Below, piece by piece: positions 57,007 through 64,000 of a stretch of DNA of 64,000 nt. Under the pieces are notes generated by a model. The model was given only the letters and a program-made list of their open reading frames with translations, did not search any database and was not told the DNA's origin. The stretch spans positions 124,001 to 188,000 of the forward strand of contig JADJSK010000003.1 of the NCBI GenBank assembly GCA_016711705.1, in the 5' to 3' direction. The DNA comes from Candidatus Brachybacter algidus. Lineage in GTDB: Bacteria; Bacteroidota; Bacteroidia; Chitinophagales; Saprospiraceae. Each line of letters opens with the position of its first letter. Positions within the stretch are counted from its first letter, which is position 1. Made by a program: the position numbers and the translations under genes.

Positions 57007-58647
57007 TTAAACACCCATTGGTTCAGTGACGAAACCACCTGTTTCCTGTAGTTTTTGCTCGAATGTAATTTCTATAAATTCCGCAGGTCTGCTTACTGCA
57101 ACTCTTACCAAAACTCTGAGTAACCCTTCCAAGATATCTTGAGGTGTCATCGTAATGCCGAGTCCTACATGACCTTCGAAAGCATCACCTGTGGTGTTGC
57201 CGACCAAGGCACCACTTCTCCAAGCCAGCGTAAGGAAGTTTTCTATAGAGGTTCTGATTTTAACCCAAGTCTGAGCTGTGTTAGGGTCAAATACATAATT
57301 TTCAACTGCACTTTTGATTGATTGCTCTAGCATGATCATAGTGCGCCGTACGTTGATATATCTCCAGTCCTGACTGTTTCCATCTAGTGTTCTGGCTCCC
57401 CATACCAATATGCCTTTTCCGATAAATGTACGGATGGCATTGATTGCTTTTCCATTGATTGGAAGGTTCAAGTCTTCTTGGTTTTCTGCAGTTATAGGAA
57501 TTGTAGGAGAAGTAACGCCATACATTGAAATGTTAGCCGGAGCCTTATGAACACCTGAGGTGTTGTCTACTAATGTGTAGATTCCTGCCATAGCTGCTGC
57601 TGCTGGAAGTATGTTTATCGCTTCTTTAATAGAATTGAGAATTGTTTTGTAGAGTGGACTGATTGTTCTCAGCGTGTTATCCAATACAAGTGTATCCGCA
57701 GAGTTATCTTTAAGTTTGTCGATTTCGAATTTAGCGGCTTCGAACAATCTGATAGAGCGCTCATCATAGTTCTTAAGGTTTCTACTGGCAGGAGTTGTTA
57801 CTTTTTTTACTTTGTCGTCCGGCTTGGCTTTTTCGTCCGGAGCGCCTTCCGGTGCTTCTGCAACATCCTCAAATGCTGTCGCTATTTGTAGATAATTTTG
57901 TTCAGCTTCAGCAGTTAATATTTTAATTAATTCTGGAGTATTGCTGACGTTTTTATAAGATATTTCGGAACTTGTAACTATAGTTGTATTTAACCATGGG
58001 TAGTAAGCTGCGCCAAAATTTAAAAAGTTATTTCCAACGCCTTCTCTGAAAGTAGTAATAACATCCACTTTGTCAAATGACCTCTTTTGATCACCGTCGT
58101 ATACATCGAAAATACCGAAACGTGATTTCATCGTGTACCCACAATGCTTTAATACATCCTGATAAAATGACATACATTCCGCTTTAGGAAGTAAAGTCGC
58201 ATCTGGAGAGCATATCAACGTTGGTTCTTGCTCTGTTAAAAGTGTATTAAGCCCACTGTTATTTTCATTATCATTCAGATCACGATAGTTGACGCCCCCT
58301 GTATAATCACCTACAGAAACGATGTAGCAGGTACCGCCACCGTTCGCATAGAATAATCTCATACTGTTGTACAATAGGTATTGTGTTGGTTTGTCTACCC
58401 GGAGATCAAATTCCAGATTCCCTTTTGCTTTGAGGTTAAATTGAATTCGGGGTGCTCCACCAAAGAATGTCACAAATTCTGACATGGAAGAAACCCTTGT
58501 CGGCATGTTTCGGAGTGAAGAATTGCCGTTCAATGCTTTTTCTGTATAACCAATAAATGCAGGAACAGCCGTTGGCACGGCAACTACTGAATTGGTAAAG
58601 GCGTTTCTCTCCTTGATATAAACACCCGGCGTTGCATATTGCATCAT
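57007..58647 (-). CDS. Contractile sheath protein
   Basis: 546 residues. The N-terminal YATPGVYIKERNAFTNSVVAVPTAVPAFIGYTEKA and the C-terminal RPAEFIEITFEQKLQETGG segment are typical of phage/CIS tail sheaths. The ILVWGARTLDGNSQDWRYINVRR motif (about 410-435) is the conserved sheath core. A flexible Pro/Lys/Glu-rich stretch (about 265-285) is inserted. It polymerises around the tube and contracts to drive it. It is the only sheath gene in the window, while Afp-type loci carry three. Confidence 0.96.
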   Translation of the reverse strand: MMQYATPGVYIKERNAFTNSVVAVPTAVPAFIGYTEKALNGNSSLRNMPTRVSSMSEFVTFFGGAPRIQFNLKAKGNLEFDLRVDKPTQYLLYNSMRLFYANGGGTCYIVSVGDYTGGVNYRDLNDNENNSGLNTLLTEQEPTLICSPDATLLPKAECMSFYQDVLKHCGYTMKSRFGIFDVYDGDQKRSFDKVDVITTFREGVGNNFLNFGAAYYPWLNTTIVTSSEISYKNVSNTPELIKILTAEAEQNYLQIATAFEDVAEAPEGAPDEKAKPDDKVKKVTTPASRNLKNYDERSIRLFEAAKFEIDKLKDNSADTLVLDNTLRTISPLYKTILNSIKEAINILPAAAAMAGIYTLVDNTSGVHKAPANISMYGVTSPTIPITAENQEDLNLPINGKAINAIRTFIGKGILVWGARTLDGNSQDWRYINVRRTMIMLEQSIKSAVENYVFDPNTAQTWVKIRTSIENFLTLAWRSGALVGNTTGDAFEGHVGLGITMTPQDILEGLLRVLVRVAVSRPAEFIEITFEQKLQETGGFVTEPMGV

Positions 58648-58702
58648 AAGTTAAAAGGTTTATAGTTTATTATAATTAAGTTTTATTTATACTAGAATGG
58701 TA

Positions 58703-58930
58703 TAATTTCTAATTTCTGACTTCTAATTTGTAATTAATATTATTTTTTACGAAACATCCATCTAACATTTATCTTTGTCCACCCCCTTGGCCCCCTCCAA
58801 AGGGGGACATATTTTCTTTTGGAGAAAATGTACTTCGTAGGTTTATTCTAATTTCTGACTTCTAATTTCTAATTTCTGATTTCTGACTTCAAATTTCTGA
58901 CCACTGACCACTGACCACTGACTACTAATT
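58703..58930. repeat. Heptamer tracts upstream of the sheath gene
   Basis: AATTTCT/GACTTCT units (58703-58738, 58845-58895) and ACCACTG units (58896-58922). A CCCCCT/AGGGGG hairpin lies at 58791-58806. The tracts fill the gap between the sheath start and the 365-aa gene stop. Confidence 0.85.
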
Positions 58931-60028
58931 TCATATATACACATACATCAAAGAATATGTCATTCCTGACTTTCTGTCAATGCGCTGTACATTTTTGAAT
59001 GTAGGAATCGGCATTCTTATAGAAGACTGATTCCATTTTTTTGCATTATTTATTTTCATTTTCAAAATCTCATGATTGAAAGTATTTATCCTTAATGGCT
59101 TTAATTCTTTAAATGTCGCATGTATACATTTTACCCCATTGACCAATTCAGTTCTTTCTAAAGGCAACAATTGAATTTTTTCTCCATTCATATCGAAGGA
59201 GACTTCATTGATATCGTAAATATTTTTTTCTTCTGATCTTGAGATTAAAATATATTGCCAATGTGTAGTTTTAGTATCAAAAGATATCTGCATGTTTTGA
59301 GTCTCGAATTTCTTTCCATCCCAAATTGTCTTTGATTTACCTGGTGGATTAAAAAATATTTCCACAGCGATATTTAATTGTTTTTTGTTAGTGACATAAA
59401 AACGATTAAACTCTTTGCCATTTATTTTAATTATACATGCTCCCTGATTGCTTTTCGTAAAATCACAATTAAGAAATGTTGTTTTATTGTCAACATTTTG
59501 TAATTCAAATTTTACATGCTCTAATCTTTGTAACATGGCATCAAAAAAGGTTACCTCCTCAGTACTTATTTTTTCAGAAACTTTAAAAGAGCATAAAGGA
59601 GTCATCAATTCTAGTGTTTCTAACGCCTCTGGATCAATGTATTCTTTTTCGTTCAAAGAGGTATAACTGTCATCGATTGGGAACTGCTTGATATTGTTGA
59701 TATAGCTGATTTTCAATCTATTAGCCAGGTATTCTGTGTTGCTTACCAATAAAAAATCTTTATTGTTGATTAACCCTTCCAAATTGATTTTATTCGTTGG
59801 GTTTTTTAAAGTCAAAGCCATCGATTCTGACTGAAGGTCATTCATAAATATGGCATAAGTATCATTGTGTTTTCTGAATACACAATTAATTCGTTTAAGA
59901 AAGTCAACAGTTACTTCACCAGGTTCAAAATCTATAAGATCCACCACCTTCACGTTGGGCGCTCTATGTCTAAGCTTCAATGCAATCCATCTGGACCATT
60001 TACTTAAATATGAATTTGGTGCTATCAT
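58931..60028 (-). CDS. Unknown protein between sheath and tube-terminator genes
   Basis: 365 residues, no signal peptide or membrane segment. The N-terminal ~100 residues are alpha/beta (WSRWIALKLRHRAPNVKVVDLID). The rest is beta-rich: YILISRSEEKNIYDI, EISFDMNGEKIQLLPLERTELV-like strands, and a C-terminal GMTYSLMYVYI. I do not recognise a family. Its place in the CIS operon suggests a structural or assembly protein, such as a cap, a sheath terminator, or a surface attachment factor. Confidence 0.6.
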   Translation of the reverse strand: MIAPNSYLSKWSRWIALKLRHRAPNVKVVDLIDFEPGEVTVDFLKRINCVFRKHNDTYAIFMNDLQSESMALTLKNPTNKINLEGLINNKDFLLVSNTEYLANRLKISYINNIKQFPIDDSYTSLNEKEYIDPEALETLELMTPLCSFKVSEKISTEEVTFFDAMLQRLEHVKFELQNVDNKTTFLNCDFTKSNQGACIIKINGKEFNRFYVTNKKQLNIAVEIFFNPPGKSKTIWDGKKFETQNMQISFDTKTTHWQYILISRSEEKNIYDINEVSFDMNGEKIQLLPLERTELVNGVKCIHATFKELKPLRINTFNHEILKMKINNAKKWNQSSIRMPIPTFKNVQRIDRKSGMTYSLMYVYI

Positions 60029-60031
60029 TTA

Positions 60032-60220
60032 TAAGTTTGGAGTATGTTGTTTGGAGTTTGTTTGAGTTTGTATTTTTTTTAAAAGTTATTCAAGCTATGG
60101 TGTCACACCCCGCCTGTCGGCACCCCTCAGCTCGAGGGGAAGCGCAGATCCTTCGGTCCTTATAATTTATCATTCACCATTTATAATTTATAATTCATCA
60201 TTTATCATTAATCATTTAGA
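60032..60220. repeat. Heptamer tracts with a GC-rich insert
   Basis: GTTTGGA/GTATGTT units (60032-60070) and TTATAAT/TTATCAT units (60160-60220) flank a GC-rich patch with a CCCCTC/GAGGGG hairpin near 60124-60139. No gene is seen in 60029-60221. Confidence 0.75.
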
Positions 60221-60221
60221 A

Positions 60222-60734
60222 TTAAATAGTAATTCCAGTTATTGGCGGTATTTCTTCTCTTATTCTGCCTTCATCCATATTTAATGTTCTGAATTTAAAT
60301 AAAACATGAGGTACAATTTTGGCTCCCAGGCATGTCCACAAGTTGCTTAATTCTCTGAAATCAATATGGAATAATTCTGCTTTAATGGTATTGTCATCAA
60401 TCATAAATTGTGGATTGCCTTGAAAAAAACCGATAACACCTGAAAGGAATTTCAAGGACTCGGCATAATCAGTAAAATAAGAACTGAATAGCATATATAG
60501 ATTAATATGCAAAGGCATATCAGTCCGAATCATTCCTCCTCCAAAATTCAGATTAGACCCATCTCTTTCAATATTAAGTAAGGTGACTACAATTTTATTG
60601 TCCTCTCTTATGGCAATACTTCCATCCTGATTGATTAGGTTTGAAATGATGACGACATCCTCGTAAGAACCAAATTTGGATTCGAGATAATCTTTAAGTT
60701 CACCTGCTATAATTGGAATTACTTCATGGATCAT
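60222..60734 (-). CDS. DUF4255 / Afp16-like tube terminator
   Basis: 170 residues. The N-terminal MIHEVIPIIAGELKDYL helix, central IVVTLLNIERDGS, and LHINLYMLFSSYFTDYAESLKFLSGVIGFFQ match DUF4255. The C-terminal LFKFRTLNMDE is also typical. Afp16 homologues cap the distal end of the tube and sheath. It overlaps the small membrane-protein gene upstream by 4 bases. Confidence 0.9.
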   Translation of the reverse strand: MIHEVIPIIAGELKDYLESKFGSYEDVVIISNLINQDGSIAIREDNKIVVTLLNIERDGSNLNFGGGMIRTDMPLHINLYMLFSSYFTDYAESLKFLSGVIGFFQGNPQFMIDDNTIKAELFHIDFRELSNLWTCLGAKIVPHVLFKFRTLNMDEGRIREEIPPITGITI

Positions 60735-61037
60735 TTATTTGATTTTGTTGTTTTTGAAGCTGCTATAAGTACTTCTTTTCTGTTACATAAAATGTTATTG
60801 ATCAGATTGGCAATAGTGCGAGTAAACAATACTCCGAGAAAAACTGCACCAAATCCTACAATAAAAACTACCCATCCTTTATTATTCACCCTTGGAAAGA
60901 CCATTAAATAAAAGAAAATTGAAAATAAAAGACCCAAGCCCATTGCTATAAATAATTTCCTCAAGGTGATTCCCGGCAAAAGGAAAGCTATTACAGGGAT
61001 AATTACTTTATTATATAACTTCTTAAAAAAGTCCCAT
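60731..61037 (-). CDS. Small two-helix membrane protein; start disrupted by one extra base
   Basis: The in-frame start nearest the body is TTG (60979), giving 82 residues. An ATG at 61037 reads MGLF and then stops because of a six-base A run (61025-61030); with five A it continues as MGLFKKLYNKVIIPVIAFLL into the same protein. The corrected product is about 101 residues with membrane helices around residues 10-23, 28-45 and 51-72. It is probably an inner-membrane protein of the CIS locus, of unknown role. Confidence 0.6.
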
Positions 61038-61052
61038 TATTTTCTAAATAAT

Positions 61053-62621
61053 CTAATTAACTTGGATAAATAAATTCTTGCAAGAATCATTATAATTAAT
61101 AAACCCCAGAATACCTAGCCCTACATAAACTCCGACTGTATTTCTTGGTATTATATTTAAGCAAAATAAAAAGCCAAATGTCGCAATCAACCATCCCCCA
61201 AGTGTATGAAGTAAATATTTCTTATATTTCGCAAGGATGTTCCGTGCTTGCCAAAATTTAATTACGGAATATGGAAATCCAAATGACAGAAACCCAAGAA
61301 GCGTCCCAAAGAAATACCAAATCAATTTATCAGGGATCCTTCCAAAGACATCTGCTATAGCTTTCCAATACTTAGTACCTTTTTCGATATTATTGTACCC
61401 AATGCCATGTAAACTAATTCCTAAAATGCCGAGAGACTTCAGCCGGTCGTACTTGAAAAGCCTTATGTGTTCATCATCATAGTGAAATTCGTTCCCATTT
61501 TTGAACTTAAATTTGGTCATACTGGAATCAGTCTCATTCGCAGATTCTTTGACAAATGATCTATCGGCCATTTTATTCATATTGTCGTAGGAAACGATTG
61601 GATTCATGCGATCAAAAACCAATTTATCAATAGTTGAATCCCTTTTTAGATTGAGGCCTAGGTAGGCAAATTCTACTATCAATTTTGAAAGTGGAATTCC
61701 AAGTTTTTGTAAAGAATCTACATCAAACTTTAAAAAATTATAATTTCCCTTTACGAACCACTGCAATTGTTCGTCATTGATTTCTTCGAGGTCACGACTA
61801 TAATTTTTGTAGATCACCAAATCAAACATTGGTATGATTCTTTTAAGTAATTCATTTCCTACATAATAGAAATTATTTTCTTCGTGTATTATTGGAAGCT
61901 TTATACCAAGTTTAGCTCCTTCAGAACCCGGAAACAATTTCTTCTTAATCTTTTCAATGAACGTCTTAAAGTTTTGAATATCCTCGGGAGAAGTTAGTTG
62001 CGCCGGGATATTTTGAATATCAAGAATGAGTCCGAATTGACTTTCTTCAATTTTATATTTTTTTATGATATCTCTGCGAAATATTCTGATTCTGTCGATC
62101 AAAGTATCCTGGACATTATGATTATTAGTTAGGAATCCATAGTAAATAGCTTGGTTAGAGAAACCTCCACCTACGTCTCCATAACTTGAAACTTGAAAAT
62201 AAAGATCGATATCTCTATTTTGTTGGATCAAATATTGGTAAATATTAACACTATCTCCACTTTTACTAGCTTCCTGTCTGGAGCTAATCCAATCAAGTTC
62301 TTCCTTATTTCTTGGGTTACCAGTTAATAAATTGAGATCATAATTTCCAATAATAGATCCCGTAAGCAAGTTGTAATAGAAATTTTCATAAGAGTTTTTC
62401 TTTAAAAGCCATAGCGGTTCATCAGCGATCACTTTATATTGAGGACGTAAAATATAATCTGCCGGATCTTCGCTTCCATTCTTCATGTTACTAAGTCCCT
62501 TTGCAGCCTTCTTGGTATTTCCGCGATTGAAAAGACTACTTAACCCTTGACTAAAAATAGTTTCAGTCACTAAACTAGAGCAACATATCAATAATAAAAT
62601 ATATAGTTTGCGATATTTCAT
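61053..62621 (-). CDS. GH18-like TIM-barrel protein with C-terminal membrane helices
   Basis: 522 residues. A signal peptide (1-24, IFSQ) is followed by a glycoside-hydrolase-18-like barrel (about 60-430): IDLYFQVSSYGDVGGGFSN, FGLILDIQNI in place of the catalytic DxxDxDxE strand, then GIPLSKLIVEFAYLG, and LKSLGILGISLHGIGY near the barrel's end. The acidic catalytic motif is degraded, so it may bind glycan without cleaving it. Two to four helices follow (about 440-515). It is a candidate envelope anchor for the injection system. Confidence 0.65.
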   Translation of the reverse strand: MKYRKLYILLLICCSSLVTETIFSQGLSSLFNRGNTKKAAKGLSNMKNGSEDPADYILRPQYKVIADEPLWLLKKNSYENFYYNLLTGSIIGNYDLNLLTGNPRNKEELDWISSRQEASKSGDSVNIYQYLIQQNRDIDLYFQVSSYGDVGGGFSNQAIYYGFLTNNHNVQDTLIDRIRIFRRDIIKKYKIEESQFGLILDIQNIPAQLTSPEDIQNFKTFIEKIKKKLFPGSEGAKLGIKLPIIHEENNFYYVGNELLKRIIPMFDLVIYKNYSRDLEEINDEQLQWFVKGNYNFLKFDVDSLQKLGIPLSKLIVEFAYLGLNLKRDSTIDKLVFDRMNPIVSYDNMNKMADRSFVKESANETDSSMTKFKFKNGNEFHYDDEHIRLFKYDRLKSLGILGISLHGIGYNNIEKGTKYWKAIADVFGRIPDKLIWYFFGTLLGFLSFGFPYSVIKFWQARNILAKYKKYLLHTLGGWLIATFGFLFCLNIIPRNTVGVYVGLGILGFINYNDSCKNLFIQVN

Positions 62622-63178
62622 TATTGTATTTGTGGAAGTGTGTATGTCTCGAAAATAGCATAAATACTCACCGGGCTTTGCTTATTATGATTGCAACTAC
62701 ATAAAAAAACCGGACTATTATTGGTGATGGATTTAAATCCGAATAACTGACCTGTATTGCCTGACAATCCATTAGTCATTGATGCATAATTAAGGCCGCT
62801 CTCAAAAAGTAATTTGTTTGAATTATCGACCAGGGCAATCTCAACATTGTCTATACTTCCATCATCTAAAGGAATTGGAAATGGGCGAGTTTCAAGGTTA
62901 GTGGCTTGATCGTGTATTCCTTTTTGGTAAAATATTCCATTCGAATATTCAGAAAGAGGAGTTGGATTATTTATCGGATCATTCAATTTTAATTCCTGCG
63001 TAATTAGTCTATATATTCTATAATGCTCTGAGGATATACCAATCCAATAACCAAAAAACTGAGAATCGCTTTCATTAATATATGGAACAGGTGTACATTT
63101 TCTTTTCTCATTGACCGTGAAGTCAAATTGATTCAATAAGTTTTGGATGATAGGTGGTTGTATTTTTGGTAATAACAT
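62621..63178 (-). CDS. Hypothetical protein of the CIS operon
   Basis: 185 residues, no signal peptide or helix. It starts at ATG 63178, inside the previous gene (56-base overlap), and its stop shares a base with the next start. Beta-rich toward the end (FGFKSITNNSPVFLCSCNHNKQSPVSIYAIFETY). I do not recognise a family. Confidence 0.55.
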   Translation of the reverse strand: MLLPKIQPPIIQNLLNQFDFTVNEKRKCTPVPYINESDSQFFGYWIGISSEHYRIYRLITQELKLNDPINNPTPLSEYSNGIFYQKGIHDQATNLETRPFPIPLDDGSIDNVEIALVDNSNKLLFESGLNYASMTNGLSGNTGQLFGFKSITNNSPVFLCSCNHNKQSPVSIYAIFETYTLPQIQ

Positions 63179-64000
63179 TACTTTTTTGGTCTGAACGCAT
63201 CACGTCTTTCATTCCTTCCACCATTTGTTTTAGAGATTCCTGACTATCTTTTCGAGCTTGTTCAAGTTGTGCATTCATCTCTGCTATTGAAAGAGGCTTT
63301 TCACTAGTTTTTGGAAATTCTCCACCTCCACCTCCTCCACCTGCGCTGGCGGGTTTAGACGAAAGTGGATTGCCTGTCGCATCGTTTTGTTTTGTCTCAG
63401 AAATAAAAGTTTTTACTTCACAAAATTGACTCAAATTTGCTTTTTTATCTTTCTTGCCTAACGACATTATCTTATCAATTACTCCTTTCGATTTTAAATT
63501 TTTCGGATCCAAATACATGAAAACATCCAACTGAAGAGGCTCTGTAATTGCTTGCTGAAAGCCCTTATCCATGGTGGATTTTATTTGAAATTGAGGAACT
63601 TCGACCGTTATCCCATTTGCATTTTTACCTTCACCGACAAGTGCAGTAATTGTATTTTTTGAAACAGGATAGCTGATGCATAATTTATTATCAAGACCCT
63701 TAGATGGAGGTTCTAAAAGTGTTGATTTTACGGTGATTGGTGGTTTATCTCCCAGCCACTTACCTGAAATCTTTTCTAGAGTAACATTGTAAAATTGATC
63801 TTTTTTATTTTGAGTATTGACTTCAAGTATATAATCCCCATTAGCAGAAATATTCAAGTTTGGCAGTCTGTCTCCTATCTTGCCTGTTCGAATAATTTCT
63901 AAACTTGGTATTTTTTTTATCGTAAAATCAACATTTTTATCAATTACTATATTTCCATTCCTATCTCTGAAAGTAAGTTTTAAGACATCATCATTTTTTA
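63123..64000 (-). CDS. Partial exported/structural protein at window edge, unknown function
   Basis: The frame is open to base 64000, so the start lies outside the window; an internal TTG at 63857 is unlikely to be the start. The visible ~292 residues are beta-rich with repeated strands (NGDYILEVNTQNK, YNVTLEKISGKW, LCISYPVSKNTI). A glycine-rich linker follows (GGGGGGGE), then a C-terminal helical tail. The start of the visible part (DRNGNIVIDKNVDFTIKK) looks like Ig-like or GldM-type domains, but this is only a pattern. Confidence 0.5.
   Translation of the reverse strand, partial: KNDDVLKLTFRDRNGNIVIDKNVDFTIKKIPSLEIIRTGKIGDRLPNLNISANGDYILEVNTQNKKDQFYNVTLEKISGKWLGDKPPITVKSTLLEPPSKGLDNKLCISYPVSKNTITALVGEGKNANGITVEVPQFQIKSTMDKGFQQAITEPLQLDVFMYLDPKNLKSKGVIDKIMSLGKKDKKANLSQFCEVKTFISETKQNDATGNPLSSKPASAGGGGGGGEFPKTSEKPLSIAEMNAQLEQARKDSQESLKQMVEGMKDVMRSDQKSNVITKNTTTYHPKLIESI

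Noticed and set aside
57007..58647. Prophage
   Set aside because: There are tail-like genes but no capsid, portal, terminase, integrase or lysis genes; AAA+, DUF4255 and CIS_TMP genes mark a CIS.

Overview
The window is a low-GC stretch of a Bacteroidota chromosome. Four things support this. There are type IX secretion C-terminal sorting domains at 1-939, 1386-3299 and 36379-40824, and SprB repeats in the last of these. There is a Bacteroidota-style LptD. Several promoters match the Bacteroidota -33/-7 pattern (TTG, then TAnnTTTG). Shine-Dalgarno sequences are weak. A Saprospiria or Chitinophagales-like lineage is plausible, but this is inference.

Layout. 1-10.3 kb: the end of a CotH-like secreted protein, a secreted animal-type haem peroxidase, a DoxX-like/sigma/flavin-reductase cluster, an alpha/beta hydrolase, catalase (katA) and nhaA. 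10.3-26 kb: housekeeping genes (DUF2490 protein, aspS, kdsA, a COG2509-like flavoprotein, iscA-like/iscU/iscS, a mutase-like protein, a small acetyltransferase, lptD, a murein amidase), plus an array of 112-bp direct repeats built around a perfect 18-bp palindrome (20.6-21.5 kb). 26-64 kb: one large contractile injection system (CIS) locus.

The CIS locus runs mostly on the minus strand. From 64 kb downward it encodes a partial exported protein, a hypothetical protein, a GH18-like membrane protein, a small membrane protein, a DUF4255 (Afp16-like) tube terminator, a 365-aa unknown, one sheath, three gp19-like tube proteins, a DUF5908 small protein, an Afp7-like LysM protein, an Afp8/VgrG-like spike, a gp25-like protein, a very large baseplate-J-like protein, a fibre-like protein, a 56-aa small protein, a second baseplate wedge-like protein and a CIS tape-measure-family protein. 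Two plus-strand genes follow (34-41 kb): a giant SprB-repeat adhesin and a 683-aa protein that may be a degenerate ATPase. A second minus-strand operon (34 to 27.4 kb) carries the PAAR spike tip and the CIS AAA+ ATPase.

The most interesting feature lies between those two operon ends. Sandwiched between the PAAR gene and the AAA+ gene is a complete ubiquitin-like conjugation set: an E1-like ThiF protein, a ubiquitin-like protein, an E2 with HPN and a catalytic-type Cys, a repeat-rich membrane protein, and a membrane-anchored JAMM peptidase with every metal ligand present. Gene spacing is 6 to 20 bases, with one 17-base overlap. The arrangement suggests that a Ubl is attached to, and removed from, something in or around the injection machine.

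Two further patterns run through the window. Tracts with a 7-bp period and variable sequence fill many gene boundaries. At least three genes (aspS twice, the AAA+ ATPase, a small membrane protein) show single-base homopolymer indels. These are most simply read as assembly errors, and the features below give reconstructed gene extents.
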